The notes: a model not told the origin generated them from the sequence alone. A stretch of DNA of 64,000 nucleotides from an uncultured Fusobacterium sp. (GCA_900541465.1 UQJY01000003.1:1-64000), one strand, 5' to 3'. Numbered from the stretch's first letter, positions 7,748 through 17,006 are shown. Made by a program: numbers and translations.

Positions 7748-9040
7748 TTATTTTTCTTTGTATTTATAATAAAAGAAAAATGATATTATAAAAGATACTG
7801 CAGAAAATAGTGCTGTTCCGTAAATTCCATATTTTGTTACAGCTCCTGCTGTTCCTCCTAAAACAAGAATAAAAGGTAAAATTAATATTGAAAGCATAAA
7901 TGCCATTTTTAAGAAAAATCCCTGAATACCAAAACAAATACCTTCTATTTTATTTCCTGTTCTTTCAGTTATTCTGCTGCTTATTTCACTAAGCATAGCA
8001 GGGGGAAAAATAAATGCTCCTCCTGCAACAGGAATTCCAATAAGCCCAAAAAGAATAAATCCAAATGATACAGGAATTATTTTTCCAAGAAGAAAAAGCA
8101 TTACAGTAAAAATTGTAAGAAGAGCAAGACACCCAAGCATAACTTTTCTGTAACCTACTTTTTTAGAAAGTTTATTTGTAGGATAGAAAAATAGTGCAGA
8201 AACTCCAAATAAGATTGCAGAAGCTATTGTTATCTGACTTTTTCCATATCCCATAATATCTTCAACATAATAATTCATTGTAGCTCTTAAAGTATTAAAT
8301 CCTACAAAGAAAAATAAAAGCCCGAAAAGATAATATATAAAACTTTTATCAGATGTAATAATTTTTACAGTTTCTTTAAATGAAATTTTTGATGTTTCAT
8401 CTTTTGAATAATTTTTTTCTGAAACACCAAATACAGTTATATATGCTCCAAAAGATGCAGCGATACTTAAAATTATAACCATTCCCCTTATTCCAAAAAC
8501 AGTATCTCCTCCCCCGATTATTTTAATAAGGACACCGGGAATTATCATTGCAGCAGCAGTGTATAAAAGTCTGAACACAGACTGCCAGGTTGAAAGATCA
8601 AGCCTTTCTTCCATTGTATTTCCAATTTCTGGGATAAGAGCATTGTAAGGAGCTCCCACTATTGTATAAAAAGTGAAGAATAGAGACCCAACAACAGCAA
8701 GATAAATAAATGTTATTGTATTATTTCCCATTGGCGGATAAAAAAATGCAACAGTTGCAAGCCCTAAAGGAATACTTCCAGCTGCAATAAAAGGAATACG
8801 TCTTCCCCATCTTGTATTTACTTTATCTGAAATATATCCAACAGCAGGATCTGTAATCATATCAACAATTCTTGAAAAAGCAAGAGCTATTGAAATTAAA
8901 ATTGGTGCCATCACAGGTTTTAAGCCCGAACTTTCAGGTGGCAGATAAAAATATAAAATCCATTGTGCAAAAATCTGGTCGGCTATTGCGTAGCTCACTC
9001 CCATTCCGTAAAAGATTTGTGTTTTTTTTGATAAACTCAT
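7748..9040 (-). CDS. GPH-family (MelB-like) sugar:cation symporter
   Basis: The 430-aa protein has about 12 membrane spans. The first segment carries YFYLPP and the signature RIVDMITDPAVGYISDKVNTRWGRRIPFIAAG, the glycoside-pentoside-hexuronide symporter motif around the first cytoplasmic loop. It should import a sugar or glycoside with sodium or protons; no glycosidase or kinase gene is adjacent, so the substrate is undetermined. GGGAGG precedes the ATG by 5 bases. It lies 9 bases downstream of tmcAL and is probably cotranscribed. Confidence 0.88.
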   Translation of the reverse strand: MSLSKKTQIFYGMGVSYAIADQIFAQWILYFYLPPESSGLKPVMAPILISIALAFSRIVDMITDPAVGYISDKVNTRWGRRIPFIAAGSIPLGLATVAFFYPPMGNNTITFIYLAVVGSLFFTFYTIVGAPYNALIPEIGNTMEERLDLSTWQSVFRLLYTAAAMIIPGVLIKIIGGGDTVFGIRGMVIILSIAASFGAYITVFGVSEKNYSKDETSKISFKETVKIITSDKSFIYYLFGLLFFFVGFNTLRATMNYYVEDIMGYGKSQITIASAILFGVSALFFYPTNKLSKKVGYRKVMLGCLALLTIFTVMLFLLGKIIPVSFGFILFGLIGIPVAGGAFIFPPAMLSEISSRITERTGNKIEGICFGIQGFFLKMAFMLSILILPFILVLGGTAGAVTKYGIYGTALFSAVSFIISFFFYYKYKEK

Positions 9041-9049
9041 TATTCCTCC

Positions 9050-10222
9050 CTAGTATATCAAAGGTATGTTTCTATTTTTATAAGGATTTATAATCCCGTA
9101 AATTTTTCCAGATCTTTCATTAAGCTCTAAGAACTTTCTTTCATCTTCAGAAAGAATTTTTTGAATATTTTTAAGTGATGTTATAATTTTTATATCACTT
9201 TCATTTTTTAAATTTTTGAGATATTCTCTTCCCTTTTGTGAAAATCCTAAAATTCTTATATATGGTATTTTTTTCTTGGCATCTTCTGTAATTTCAGTTG
9301 TAATTCCAAGAAGAATATGAATAAGAACTCTCTGCACTCTTCCTATTGTAAATCTTTTTGTTATTATTTTATCTAAAAAATCTTTATAGTTTTCACATAC
9401 AAGAGCAGCTTCATAAAGCCTGTTGTCAAATCCAGTTTCCATATCTTGAATATTTTTAAGATTTTCTTTTTGTGAAAGGACAGCATATCTTATAAAATTA
9501 TAAAATTTTGAAATATCTGCTGTTCTTTTTTCTGTTACAGCTTTAAAAAGAATTTCAGCAGAACTTTCAGGAAGAAATTTTTTAATAGTTTCAAAATCTT
9601 TTTTATCTTCTATAAGTTTTCTGATTCCTGTGGCACTTGCAATATCTCCGGAAAAATCATGTGAGTGATAACCTGCTCCCTCTCTTTTTAAAGCCTGTGG
9701 AGTAATTTTTGCATTCCAGAATTTTATCGCTCTTAAATATTCTGTTCCAAGAATATCATTTGATTTTAAAGAAAAATTTTCTCCCAGAAATTTTTGAACA
9801 GCATTGTTGTATGCTGTTGGATATGAATTTCCATTTTTTAAATTTTTTTGAAGTTCCTCTGTAAAATCTTTATTTTCTTCAAGAGATATAAGCTTTTCAA
9901 ATTTTTTAATATCACTGCTTTCAGAGCCGAACACCATTTTTTCAGCTCCCAGATATTTTAAAATTCCAACAGAACCTCTTGCAAAAATTTCAGCACTCTG
10001 CACAGAATAAAAAACAGGAAGTTCAGCAACAATATCTGCTCCTTTATGAAGAGCTGTTTCTGCCCTCTCCCATCTGTTTAGAAGAGCAGGCTCACCTCTC
10101 TGTACAAAATCTCCGCTCATAACGGCGATTACAACATCTCCATTTTCTTTTGATTTTTTTAAATGGTAGCTGTGCCCGTTATGAAAAGGATTGTATTCTA
10201 CAACAATTCCTACTCCTGTCAT
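9050..10222 (-). CDS. tmcAL: tRNA(Met) cytidine acetate ligase TmcAL
   Basis: The 390-aa protein is of the YlbM/DUF795 family. The N-terminal nucleotidyltransferase motif is GIVVEYNPFHNGHSYHL (HxGH-like at 14-17), followed by VIAVMSGDFVQRGEPAL and FGSESSD, which are characteristic. The enzyme uses ATP and acetate to make N4-acetylcytidine at the wobble base of elongator tRNA-Met. AGGAG precedes ATG by 6 bases. It is the first gene of the minus-strand operon down to yigZ and is divergent from coaX. Confidence 0.93.
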   Translation of the reverse strand: MTGVGIVVEYNPFHNGHSYHLKKSKENGDVVIAVMSGDFVQRGEPALLNRWERAETALHKGADIVAELPVFYSVQSAEIFARGSVGILKYLGAEKMVFGSESSDIKKFEKLISLEENKDFTEELQKNLKNGNSYPTAYNNAVQKFLGENFSLKSNDILGTEYLRAIKFWNAKITPQALKREGAGYHSHDFSGDIASATGIRKLIEDKKDFETIKKFLPESSAEILFKAVTEKRTADISKFYNFIRYAVLSQKENLKNIQDMETGFDNRLYEAALVCENYKDFLDKIITKRFTIGRVQRVLIHILLGITTEITEDAKKKIPYIRILGFSQKGREYLKNLKNESDIKIITSLKNIQKILSEDERKFLELNERSGKIYGIINPYKNRNIPLIY

Positions 10223-10281
10223 AATAAACTCCTTTTCTTCTTCTTTACTTTATAATATACCACAAATTTTAAAACTATTCT

Positions 10282-10317
10282 TTGTATTTTTTTTGATTTT
10301 ATACTATAATTTAGTAT
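10282..10317 (+). promoter_or_regulatory. coaX promoter with dyad over the -10
   Basis: TTGTAT (10282-10287) and TATAAT (10305-10310) are separated by 17 bp. The -10 lies inside the inverted repeat ATACTA-taatt-TAGTAT (10301-10317), which could bind a regulator. It is about 36 bp upstream of the coaX start. Confidence 0.6.
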
Positions 10318-10352
10318 GTTTAAAATATAAATTCAAATCGGGGGCTAAAATT

Positions 10353-11141
10353 ATGCTTATAACTTGTGATATAGGAAATACTCATATAGTTACAGGAGTT
10401 TTTGACAATGCAGGAAATATTTTACTGACTTTTAGAATAGCAACAAATGAAAGAATGACTGAAGATGAATTTTTCTCATATTTCAGAAATATTTCAAAAT
10501 TTAATAATATAAAAATACAGGACGTAAGCGGAATAATAATTTCTTCTGTTGTTCCAAACCTTATTACAATATTTCAATTTTTTGGAAGAAAATATTTTAA
10601 TATTGAACCAATGCTTGTAAGCCTTGAGCAGAAACTTCCTTTTACTTTTGCTCCAAATATAAATCCGACAGGTTTTGGTGCAGACAGAATAATTGATATT
10701 GTTCAGGCTCTAAAAGAATTTCCTGATAAAGAAAATTTAATAATTTTTGATTTAGGAACAGCTACAACTTATGATGTGCTTCAAAAAAATGTTCGTATCG
10801 GCGGAGGAATTCTTCCTGGAATAGAAATGGGAATAAATGCTCTTTGCAATAATACTGCAAAACTTCCAAAAGTAAAATTCACTTCTCCTGATTCAGTTCT
10901 TGGTGTTGATACAATAACACAAATTCAGGCAGGAGTATTTTATGGTTATGCAGGTCAGATAAAACATATCATAAAAAAAATAAAAGAGATTGTTGGTGAA
11001 GATGCCTATGTAATAGCAACAGGAGGATTAGGAAAAATTCTTTCTGCTGAAATAGAAGAGATTGATGAATACTGCCACGATTTAAGTACAAAAGGTCTTT
11101 ACAGCATTTATCAAGACAATAAAGATGAAAATCAAGATTAA
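10353..11141 (+). CDS. coaX: Type III pantothenate kinase CoaX
   Basis: The 262-aa ASKHA-fold kinase catalyses the first step of coenzyme A synthesis. It begins MLITCDIGNTHIVTGVFD, with the phosphate-binding DxGNT motif; GFGADRIIDIVQA (shared by CoaX proteins) and IIFDLGTATTYDVL with GGGILPGIEMGINAL follow. A longer in-frame reading upstream runs through the promoter and lacks any conserved sequence, so the start at 10353, preceded by GGGGG, is preferred. It is monocistronic and converges with the MATE gene at a shared terminator. Confidence 0.95.
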   Translation: MLITCDIGNTHIVTGVFDNAGNILLTFRIATNERMTEDEFFSYFRNISKFNNIKIQDVSGIIISSVVPNLITIFQFFGRKYFNIEPMLVSLEQKLPFTFAPNINPTGFGADRIIDIVQALKEFPDKENLIIFDLGTATTYDVLQKNVRIGGGILPGIEMGINALCNNTAKLPKVKFTSPDSVLGVDTITQIQAGVFYGYAGQIKHIIKKIKEIVGEDAYVIATGGLGKILSAEIEEIDEYCHDLSTKGLYSIYQDNKDENQD

Positions 11142-11164
11142 TAATTAAAAGAAAAATAATAATA

Positions 11165-11208
11165 GAGGCTGTTGCAAATCTGTAGAAAATGCGACAGCCC
11201 TATTTTTT
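11165..11208. terminator. Bidirectional terminator coaX / MATE
   Basis: GGCTGTTGC (11167-11175) pairs with GCGACAGCC (11191-11199, one G-U) with a following T run. The stem-loop shares the segment GGCTGTTGCAAATCTGTA with the terminator at 30713-30748. Confidence 0.85.
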
Positions 11209-11214
11209 TAAATA

Positions 11215-12570
11215 TTATATTCTTTTTAAAACTAAGTCTTTTTTTGAATGATGTTTATAAATTATTAATGAACATATACAAGTTATAAATTCTGCAATTA
11301 TAAACGACCACCACACTCCTTTTAATCCAAAAATATTTCCCAGAACAAAAGCCAGAGGAATTAAAATAAGAAGCTGGCGTAAAAGAGTTATTAAAAGAGA
11401 TGCAGTTCCCATTCCAAGAGATTGGAAGAAACATGAAAATATAAAACATATATTTCCCAGAACAAAACTTGTACTTATGATTTTAAGAGCAGGAACTCCA
11501 ATTTCAATCATTTCATAAGAGGCATTAAAACATGAAAGTATTTCTTTTGGGAAAATCCAGAAAAGCATTGTTCCTAAAAGATTTATGCCGGCACAGATAA
11601 TCATTGAATAATTAAGGGCTTCAAGGAGTCTTTTTTTATTTTTTGCTCCATAATTGTATCCCATAATGGGCATTGCCCCTTGAGTAATTCCGCTTGTAGG
11701 CATATATACAAAAGTTTGAAGCTTATAATAAATTCCAAAGACAGCGACAGCAACGGCAGAAATTTTTGTAAGAATAAAATTAATTCCCATAACCATAAAA
11801 GAGCCTGTTGAAATTATAAAAAATGCTGGAACAGCTACACTGTAAATCTGCTTTACAGTGTCTGGATTCCATTTGAAATTTTTTAGAGAAATTTTAATCT
11901 CCTGTTTTCTATAAAAAATAACATAGAAAGAACATAGAAGAGCAAAAATCTGTCCGCATACAGTTGCTATAGCGGCACCTTTTACACCCATAGGAGAAAA
12001 ACCAAAATATCCGTAAATTAAAATCGGATCTAAAACAATATTTGTTACAGCCCCTATTATTTGAAGAAACATAGGAGCAAGAGTGTTTCCTGTTGCCTGA
12101 AGAGTTTTTTCTATTCCAATCTGCATAATAATTCCAAAACTTAAAAAAGTAACAATATATGTATAATCACGGCCCATTTTAAAAACGGCTTCGTCATTTG
12201 TAAAAATATTAAAAAAAGGTTTTATAAAAATAAATCCTAAAACAGCCAATATAATATAATGTATAACTGAAAGAATAATACCATGTGAAGCGGCACTGTC
12301 AGCTTCGGAAAAATTTTTTTCTCCAAGTTTTCTTGCAACATAAGAATTTACTCCTACACCAGAACCTATTGCAAGAGCAATGATAAGTATCTGAATAGGG
12401 AAAGCTAGAGAAACAGCAGTTAAAGCTTCATTTCCCAAGCCAGCAACAAAAATAGAGTCCACAATATTGTATAAAGAGCTTGTCATCATTGAAATTGTCG
12501 GAGGGAGAGACATAGAAAGAAGAAGAGGTAAAATTTTATGAGTTCCCATTTTATTTTCTTTATAATCCAT
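11215..12570 (-). CDS. MATE-family efflux transporter
   Basis: The 451-aa protein has 12 predicted membrane spans in two MatE halves. The N-terminal LPPTISMMTSSLYNIVDSIFVAGLG and GSGVGVNSYVARKLGEK and the second-half SGITQGAMPIMGYNYGAK are MATE hallmarks. It probably exports cationic compounds with sodium or protons. GGAGG lies 8 bases before the ATG. It is divergently placed from gntR with a 269-bp AT-rich gap, but its function need not be linked to nucleosides. Confidence 0.92.
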   Translation of the reverse strand: MDYKENKMGTHKILPLLLSMSLPPTISMMTSSLYNIVDSIFVAGLGNEALTAVSLAFPIQILIIALAIGSGVGVNSYVARKLGEKNFSEADSAASHGIILSVIHYIILAVLGFIFIKPFFNIFTNDEAVFKMGRDYTYIVTFLSFGIIMQIGIEKTLQATGNTLAPMFLQIIGAVTNIVLDPILIYGYFGFSPMGVKGAAIATVCGQIFALLCSFYVIFYRKQEIKISLKNFKWNPDTVKQIYSVAVPAFFIISTGSFMVMGINFILTKISAVAVAVFGIYYKLQTFVYMPTSGITQGAMPIMGYNYGAKNKKRLLEALNYSMIICAGINLLGTMLFWIFPKEILSCFNASYEMIEIGVPALKIISTSFVLGNICFIFSCFFQSLGMGTASLLITLLRQLLILIPLAFVLGNIFGLKGVWWSFIIAEFITCICSLIIYKHHSKKDLVLKRI

Positions 12571-12607
12571 AGCAGGCCTCCTGAAAAATTATAAAAAAAC
12601 GCTTTTC

Positions 12608-12721
12608 ATTGTTTTAATATATAAACTGAAAACAATAAAAAACGTCTGATAATTTAAGATAATTTATTAATTAAAATATATCATATCTGTTTGAAATAAT
12701 CAACAAACAAAATGTTTGAAA
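12608..12721. promoter_or_regulatory. Dyads and direct repeats in the MATE/gntR divergent region
   Basis: ATTGTTTT (12608-12615) and AAAACAAT (12629-12636) form an inverted repeat just upstream of the MATE start. CAAACA-aaa-TGTTTG is a perfect dyad at 12704-12718. TGTTTGAAA occurs twice, at 12688 and 12713. These look like protein-binding sites, but the regulator is unknown and AT richness raises the chance level. Confidence 0.35.
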
Positions 12722-12775
12722 AAAGAGAAAATTATATTTAAAAAGTAATTAAAGATGGTTTTAAAACAAATATTC

Positions 12776-12821
12776 TTGAAATAAGTTAAATTATATTATA
12801 TAATGTATAAAAATAAACAAC
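12776..12821 (+). promoter_or_regulatory. gntR promoter with operator motif at +1
   Basis: TTGAAA (12776-12781), a 17-bp spacer and a perfect TATAAT (12799-12804) form a strong sigma-70-like promoter. TAAACAAC (12814-12821) begins a few bases after the predicted start point, and AATAAACAAC is shared exactly with the udp promoter region, consistent with autoregulation. Confidence 0.65.
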
Positions 12822-12839
12822 ATGGTAGGTGTAAGGAAA

Positions 12840-13586
12840 ATGACAGAAAAGCTTAAACAACTTGTAAATGGAGAGAAAAAAATACCCAGATGTGTGGAAG
12901 TGTATGATAAGTTGTTTGAAATGATAAAAGATGGAGAGTTTATACAGGACAGCAGACTTCCAACAGAACCGGAACTTGCAAAAGCGATGGGGGTAAGCCG
13001 TACAACTTTACGTCAGGCACTTGCATTTCTTCAGGAAGACGGAATAATAAAAAATGTTCACGGCAAGGGAAATTTTGTAATGAAATCTGGAATAAAACTT
13101 GAAAAGGGGCTTGAAGTATTAGAACATCCTGTTTATTCTTCAGTGACAGAAAAAATAGATGAGGTAGAGTTTGAATTTAAAATAGAACCTTCAAGTGATT
13201 ATACATCAAAAGTTCTTGAAAGAAAAACTCCTGTGGTTATTTTTGCTGACAGATGGTATAAATCAGAAGGAAAAACTGTGGCATATACTCTTTCTATAAT
13301 ACCTGTTGAAACAATTTCAGAAGAGGGAATAGATCTTTCAGATAAAAATCAGCTTCTTAATTATTTAGAAAAAAAAGTGTATGAAAAAGCAAAACACTCA
13401 TCAATTAAAATAAATTTTTCAGAAGCGGGAAATGTTTCAGCAATGAAGTATGTTGTTTCAAAAAGTGAGAGATTTTATCTTTTGGCAGAAACAATTCATG
13501 TGAAAAATAAATATCCTGTTTTGTATAACAAACATTATATTCCAATGGAAAATGGATATATATTAATAGATAGAAAAGCAAAATAA
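12840..13586 (+). CDS. GntR-family (HutC/UbiC-type) regulator of the nucleoside operon
   Basis: The 248-aa protein has an N-terminal winged helix (about residues 18-80, with LPTEPELAKAMGVSRTTLRQAL and IIKNVHGKGNFV) and a C-terminal UTRA effector domain ending YNKHYIPMENGYILIDRKAK. HutC-type proteins bind small metabolites such as sugars or nucleoside products. It is directly upstream of, and codirectional with, the nucleoside operon and is the likely repressor. The start at 12840 follows AAGGA closely; an ATG at 12822 abuts the operator-like motif and has no ribosome binding site, so it is less likely. Followed by its own terminator. Confidence 0.88.
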   Translation: MTEKLKQLVNGEKKIPRCVEVYDKLFEMIKDGEFIQDSRLPTEPELAKAMGVSRTTLRQALAFLQEDGIIKNVHGKGNFVMKSGIKLEKGLEVLEHPVYSSVTEKIDEVEFEFKIEPSSDYTSKVLERKTPVVIFADRWYKSEGKTVAYTLSIIPVETISEEGIDLSDKNQLLNYLEKKVYEKAKHSSIKINFSEAGNVSAMKYVVSKSERFYLLAETIHVKNKYPVLYNKHYIPMENGYILIDRKAK

Positions 13587-13609
13587 AAAATTATATAAAT
13601 TTTTAAAAA

Positions 13610-13648
13610 AGGATTGTTACATAAAAAAATGTGACGGTTCTTTTTTAT
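13610..13648 (+). terminator. Terminator after gntR
   Basis: A 13-bp stem, several pairs of it G-U, joins AGGATTGTTACAT (13610-13622) with ATGTGACGGTTCT (13629-13641) and is followed by TTTTT. It separates the regulator transcript from the nucleoside operon. Confidence 0.8.
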
Positions 13649-13701
13649 TTTTTTGTCTTTTAAAGCAAATTCAAAAATTGTTCAAAAAATTGAAAAACTC
13701 A

Positions 13702-13778
13702 TTGACATTAAAACATTCTGCATGATATTATACAAATGTAGACAACTTAATAAACAACTAGATTGAATAGTAGACAAG
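13702..13778 (+). promoter_or_regulatory. Nucleoside operon promoter and operators
   Basis: TTGACA (13702-13707) and TATTAT (13726-13731) are spaced by 18 bp. Immediately downstream lie three direct copies of TARACAA: TAGACAAC (13739-13746), TAAACAAC (13751-13758) and TAGACAAG (13771-13778). The second copy with flanks (AATAAACAAC) is identical to the motif at the gntR start point. Position over the initiation region suggests repression by the GntR protein, relieved by a nucleoside or deoxyribose phosphate. Confidence 0.65.
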
Positions 13779-13802
13779 GATAAAAATAAGGAGGCAGGAA
13801 CT

Positions 13803-14582
13803 ATGAAATATGCAGAGGAAGGATTACAATATCATATTGGGCTTAGACAAGGGGAAGTTGGAAAATACGTTATTTTACCAGGAGACCCTAAACGTTGTGA
13901 AAAAATAGCAAAACATTTTGATGATGCAAAACTTGTGGCAGACAGCAGAGAATATGTAACTTATACAGGATATTTAGACGGTGTAAAAGTAAGTGTAACT
14001 TCTACTGGAATTGGTGGTCCTTCAGCTTCAATAGCTCTTGAAGAACTTGTAAGATGTGGAGCAGATACATTTTTAAGAGTTGGAACTTGCGGAGGAATGC
14101 AGACAGAAATAATGGGTGGAGACATTGTTATTGCAACAGGTGCAGTACGTATGGAAGGAACAAGTAAAGAGTATGCTCCAATAGAATATCCAGCTGTGGC
14201 AGATCTTGATATAACAAATGCTCTTGTAAAAGCAGCAAAAACTTTAAAAGAAACATATCATGTTGGAGTTGTTCAATGTAAAGATGCTTTTTATGGACAG
14301 CATGAACCTTCAACAAAACCTGTAAGCTATGAGCTTGAAAATAAATGGGAAGCTTGGAAAAGAATGGGATGCAAAGCTTCTGAAATGGAATCAGCAGCTT
14401 TATTTATAGTTGGAAGTTATTTAAATGTTCGTGTAGGATCTTCTTTCCTTGTGGTTGCAAACCAAGAAAGAGAAAAACTTGGACTTGAAAATCCTGTTGT
14501 TCATGATACTGAAGCTGCAATAAAAGTTACTGTGGAAGCTATCCGTAATCTTATAAAAGCGGATAAAGAAGCTGGAAAATAA
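13803..14582 (+). CDS. udp: Uridine phosphorylase
   Basis: The 259-aa NP-I family enzyme splits uridine (and often deoxyuridine) with phosphate into uracil and (deoxy)ribose-1-phosphate. [10 protein letters not shown] is the phosphate-binding start, [18 protein letters not shown] and [11 protein letters not shown] the core, and [13 protein letters not shown] the nucleoside ribose-binding segment. It is longer than DeoD, as Udp proteins are. GGAGG lies 8 bases before the ATG. First gene of the operon udp-nupC-cdd-deoD-deoB-deoC. Confidence 0.93.
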   Translation: MKYAEEGLQYHIGLRQGEVGKYVILPGDPKRCEKIAKHFDDAKLVADSREYVTYTGYLDGVKVSVTSTGIGGPSASIALEELVRCGADTFLRVGTCGGMQTEIMGGDIVIATGAVRMEGTSKEYAPIEYPAVADLDITNALVKAAKTLKETYHVGVVQCKDAFYGQHEPSTKPVSYELENKWEAWKRMGCKASEMESAALFIVGSYLNVRVGSSFLVVANQEREKLGLENPVVHDTEAAIKVTVEAIRNLIKADKEAGK

Positions 14583-14614
14583 TTTTTTTAATAAAATAGG
14601 AGAGATAGAAAAAG

Positions 14615-15826
14615 ATGAGAGTCCTTATAAATATTTTGGGAATAGTGATAATTCTTGGAGCTATGCTTGTAATTTCAAAAGATAGAAAAGCTGTAAAAAA
14701 GGAAATAGTTTTAAAAGCTATGGCAGTACAGTTTATAATTGCATTTTTACTTGTAAAATTTCCTTTAGGAAAACTTGTTGTATCAAAAGTTTCTGATGTG
14801 GTAACAAAAGTTTTAGATTATGGAAAAGATGGAATTTCGTTTGTGTTTGGAAGCCTTGGATTTGCAGGAGCTCCAACAGGATTTATTTTTGCAACTCAAG
14901 TTTTAGGAAATATAGTTTTCCTTTCTTCACTTGTAGGTGCTTTATATTATCTTGGAATTTTAGGATTTATAGTTAAAGTAATTGGAAAAGGTGTTGGAAG
15001 AATACTTGGAACTTCTCAAGTTGAAAGTTTCGTTGCTGTTGCAAATATGTTTTTGGGACAGACAGAAAGCCCGATACTAATAAGCAAATATCTTGGAATT
15101 ATGACTGAAAGTGAAATAATGGTAGTTTTAGTTTCAGGAATGGGAAGTATGTCTGCGACAATAATTGGAGGATATGTGGCACTTGGAATCCCAATGGAAT
15201 ATCTTCTTATTGCAAGTACACTTGTTCCAATGGGAAGTATAGCTGTTTCTAAAATAATTTATCCAGAGATAGAAACTGCAAAAAGTGTTGAAAATGTAAG
15301 CATGGACAATAAAGGTGGGAATGAAAATCTTATCGGTGCTGTAACAGAGGGAGCAATGAACGGAATGAATTCTGCAATGGCAATAGGTGCTTCTCTTATA
15401 GCGATAATAGGATTAGTTGCTCTTGTAAACGGAATACTTGGAGCCGTTGGAATGGAAACACTTAGCCTTGAAAAAATATTTTCTTATGTGTTTTCACCTC
15501 TTGGATTTATAATGGGACTTTCAGGAGATGATATTTTACTTGCCGGTCAGCTTTTAGGAAGCAAACTTGTTTTAAATGAATTCGTAGCATTCCAGCAGCT
15601 TGGACAGGTAATTCAAAATCTTGGAGAAAGAACAGCTCTTATTCTTTCAATATCTCTTGCCGGATTTGCAAACATTTCAAGTATGGGAATATGTATTGCA
15701 GGGATTGCAGCACTTTGTCCTGAAAAAAGAGGAGTTCTTTCAAGACTTGTATTTAAAGCAATGATTGGTGGATTTGTAGTAAGTGTGCTTAGTGCAATGA
15801 TTGTTGGACTTATTACAATGTTTTAG
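14615..15826 (+). CDS. nupC: NupC/CNT-family concentrative nucleoside transporter
   Basis: The 403-aa inner-membrane protein has the three-part CNT organisation: N-terminal nucleoside transporter domain, gate domain with NMFLGQTESPILISKYL, and a C-terminal domain with NEFVAFQQLGQV and GFANISSMGICIAGI. These segments contain the nucleoside- and cation-binding residues of the family. It imports nucleosides using sodium or proton gradients and feeds the phosphorylases and cytidine deaminase encoded beside it. GGAGAG lies upstream of the ATG; gaps to neighbours are about 30 bases. Confidence 0.94.
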   Translation: MRVLINILGIVIILGAMLVISKDRKAVKKEIVLKAMAVQFIIAFLLVKFPLGKLVVSKVSDVVTKVLDYGKDGISFVFGSLGFAGAPTGFIFATQVLGNIVFLSSLVGALYYLGILGFIVKVIGKGVGRILGTSQVESFVAVANMFLGQTESPILISKYLGIMTESEIMVVLVSGMGSMSATIIGGYVALGIPMEYLLIASTLVPMGSIAVSKIIYPEIETAKSVENVSMDNKGGNENLIGAVTEGAMNGMNSAMAIGASLIAIIGLVALVNGILGAVGMETLSLEKIFSYVFSPLGFIMGLSGDDILLAGQLLGSKLVLNEFVAFQQLGQVIQNLGERTALILSISLAGFANISSMGICIAGIAALCPEKRGVLSRLVFKAMIGGFVVSVLSAMIVGLITMF

Positions 15827-15850
15827 TTATAATAAGGAGAGAAAAGAAAA

Positions 15851-16249
15851 ATGGAAAAATATACAGAGCTTTTAAAAAATGCTTATGAAGCAATGGATAA
15901 TGCCTATGCACCATATTCAAATTTTCATGTTGGAGCATGTGTAAAAACAAAAGACGGAAAATATCATAAAGGGGCAAATGTTGAAAATGCTTCTTACGGA
16001 CTTACAAACTGTGCTGAAAGAAGTGCTTTGTTTCATGTATTTTCGCTTGGATACAGACAAGATGATATTGAAGCTATTGCAATAGTGGGACAAGGGAATA
16101 CTCTTATCACTCCTTGCGGAGCATGCAGACAAGTTCTTGTAGAACTTTTAAAAAGAGATACTCCAATAATTCTTGGAACAGGAGAAAAAGTTCTTGTGAC
16201 AAATATTGAAGAATTGATGCCAATGGCATTTACAAGCGACGATTTATAA
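15851..16249 (+). CDS. cdd: Cytidine deaminase
   Basis: The 132-aa tetrameric-type zinc enzyme converts cytidine and deoxycytidine to uridine and deoxyuridine. Zinc and catalytic residues are visible: Cys54 and Glu56 in TNCAERSA, Cys89 and Cys92 in PCGACRQVL; FHVGACVKT and GANVENASYG form the substrate pocket. In this operon it channels cytidine to Udp. Short-form length is normal. AGGAG precedes the ATG. Confidence 0.96.
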   Translation: MEKYTELLKNAYEAMDNAYAPYSNFHVGACVKTKDGKYHKGANVENASYGLTNCAERSALFHVFSLGYRQDDIEAIAIVGQGNTLITPCGACRQVLVELLKRDTPIILGTGEKVLVTNIEELMPMAFTSDDL

Positions 16250-16277
16250 AATTTTAGAAAAATAAGGAGGGGTAATT

Positions 16278-16988
16278 ATGCCAACACCACACAATCAAGC
16301 AAAATTTGGAGAAATAGCTAAAAATGTTTTAATGCCTGGAGATCCTTTAAGAGCAAAGTTTATAGCTGAAACATTTCTTGAAAATATAAAACTTGTAAAC
16401 TCAGTGAGAAATATGCTTGCTTATACAGGGGAATATAAAGGAAAAGAGATAACTGTTATGGCATCTGGAATGGGAATGCCTTCAATAGGAATTTACTCTT
16501 ATGAGCTTTATTCTCAATACGGGGTTGAAAATATTGTTCGTGTAGGTTCTGCAGGAGCATATACAGATAAACTTAATCTTTTTGATGTTGTTCTTGCTGA
16601 AAGTGCTTGGAGTGAATCATCTTTTGCAAAAACTCAAAATGGATATGACAAAGATACAACATATCCTGACGGAGAACTTAATGAAAAAATAATTGAAACT
16701 GCAAAAAAATTAAATATCCCTCTTCATCTTGAAAAAATTCATTCAAGTGATGTTTTCTATACAGAACCAAATGTTGACGGATATAAAGAAATAAATGCAA
16801 AACACGGGTGTGAATGCGTTGAGATGGAAAGTTTTGCACTTTTCCATAATGCAAAAGTTCTTGGAAAAAAAGCAGCGTGTCTTTTAACAATTTCAGACAG
16901 CTTTACTTCAGAACAAAAAGCTACACCTGAAGAGAGACAGACAGCTTTCATCAATATGATGAAAATTGCCCTTGAAACTTTCTGCTAA
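16278..16988 (+). CDS. deoD: Purine-nucleoside phosphorylase DeoD
   Basis: The 236-aa hexameric NP-I enzyme begins MPTPHNQAKFGEIAKNVLMPGDPLRAKFIAE in the manner typical of DeoD. VRVGSAGAY and CVEMESFALFHNAKVLGK supply phosphate and ribose contacts, and LLTISDSF contains the catalytic Asp of the 6-oxopurine/6-aminopurine-specific class. It phosphorolyses (deoxy)inosine, guanosine and adenosine. GGAGGGG lies before the ATG. Only 18 bases separate it from deoB. Confidence 0.96.
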   Translation: MPTPHNQAKFGEIAKNVLMPGDPLRAKFIAETFLENIKLVNSVRNMLAYTGEYKGKEITVMASGMGMPSIGIYSYELYSQYGVENIVRVGSAGAYTDKLNLFDVVLAESAWSESSFAKTQNGYDKDTTYPDGELNEKIIETAKKLNIPLHLEKIHSSDVFYTEPNVDGYKEINAKHGCECVEMESFALFHNAKVLGKKAACLLTISDSFTSEQKATPEERQTAFINMMKIALETFC

Positions 16989-17006
16989 GAAATTATGGAG
17001 GGAAAA

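Noticed and set aside
12822-12839. Earlier ATG for the GntR gene
   Set aside because: It directly abuts the operator-like motif, would leave only a 10-base leader and lacks a ribosome binding site.
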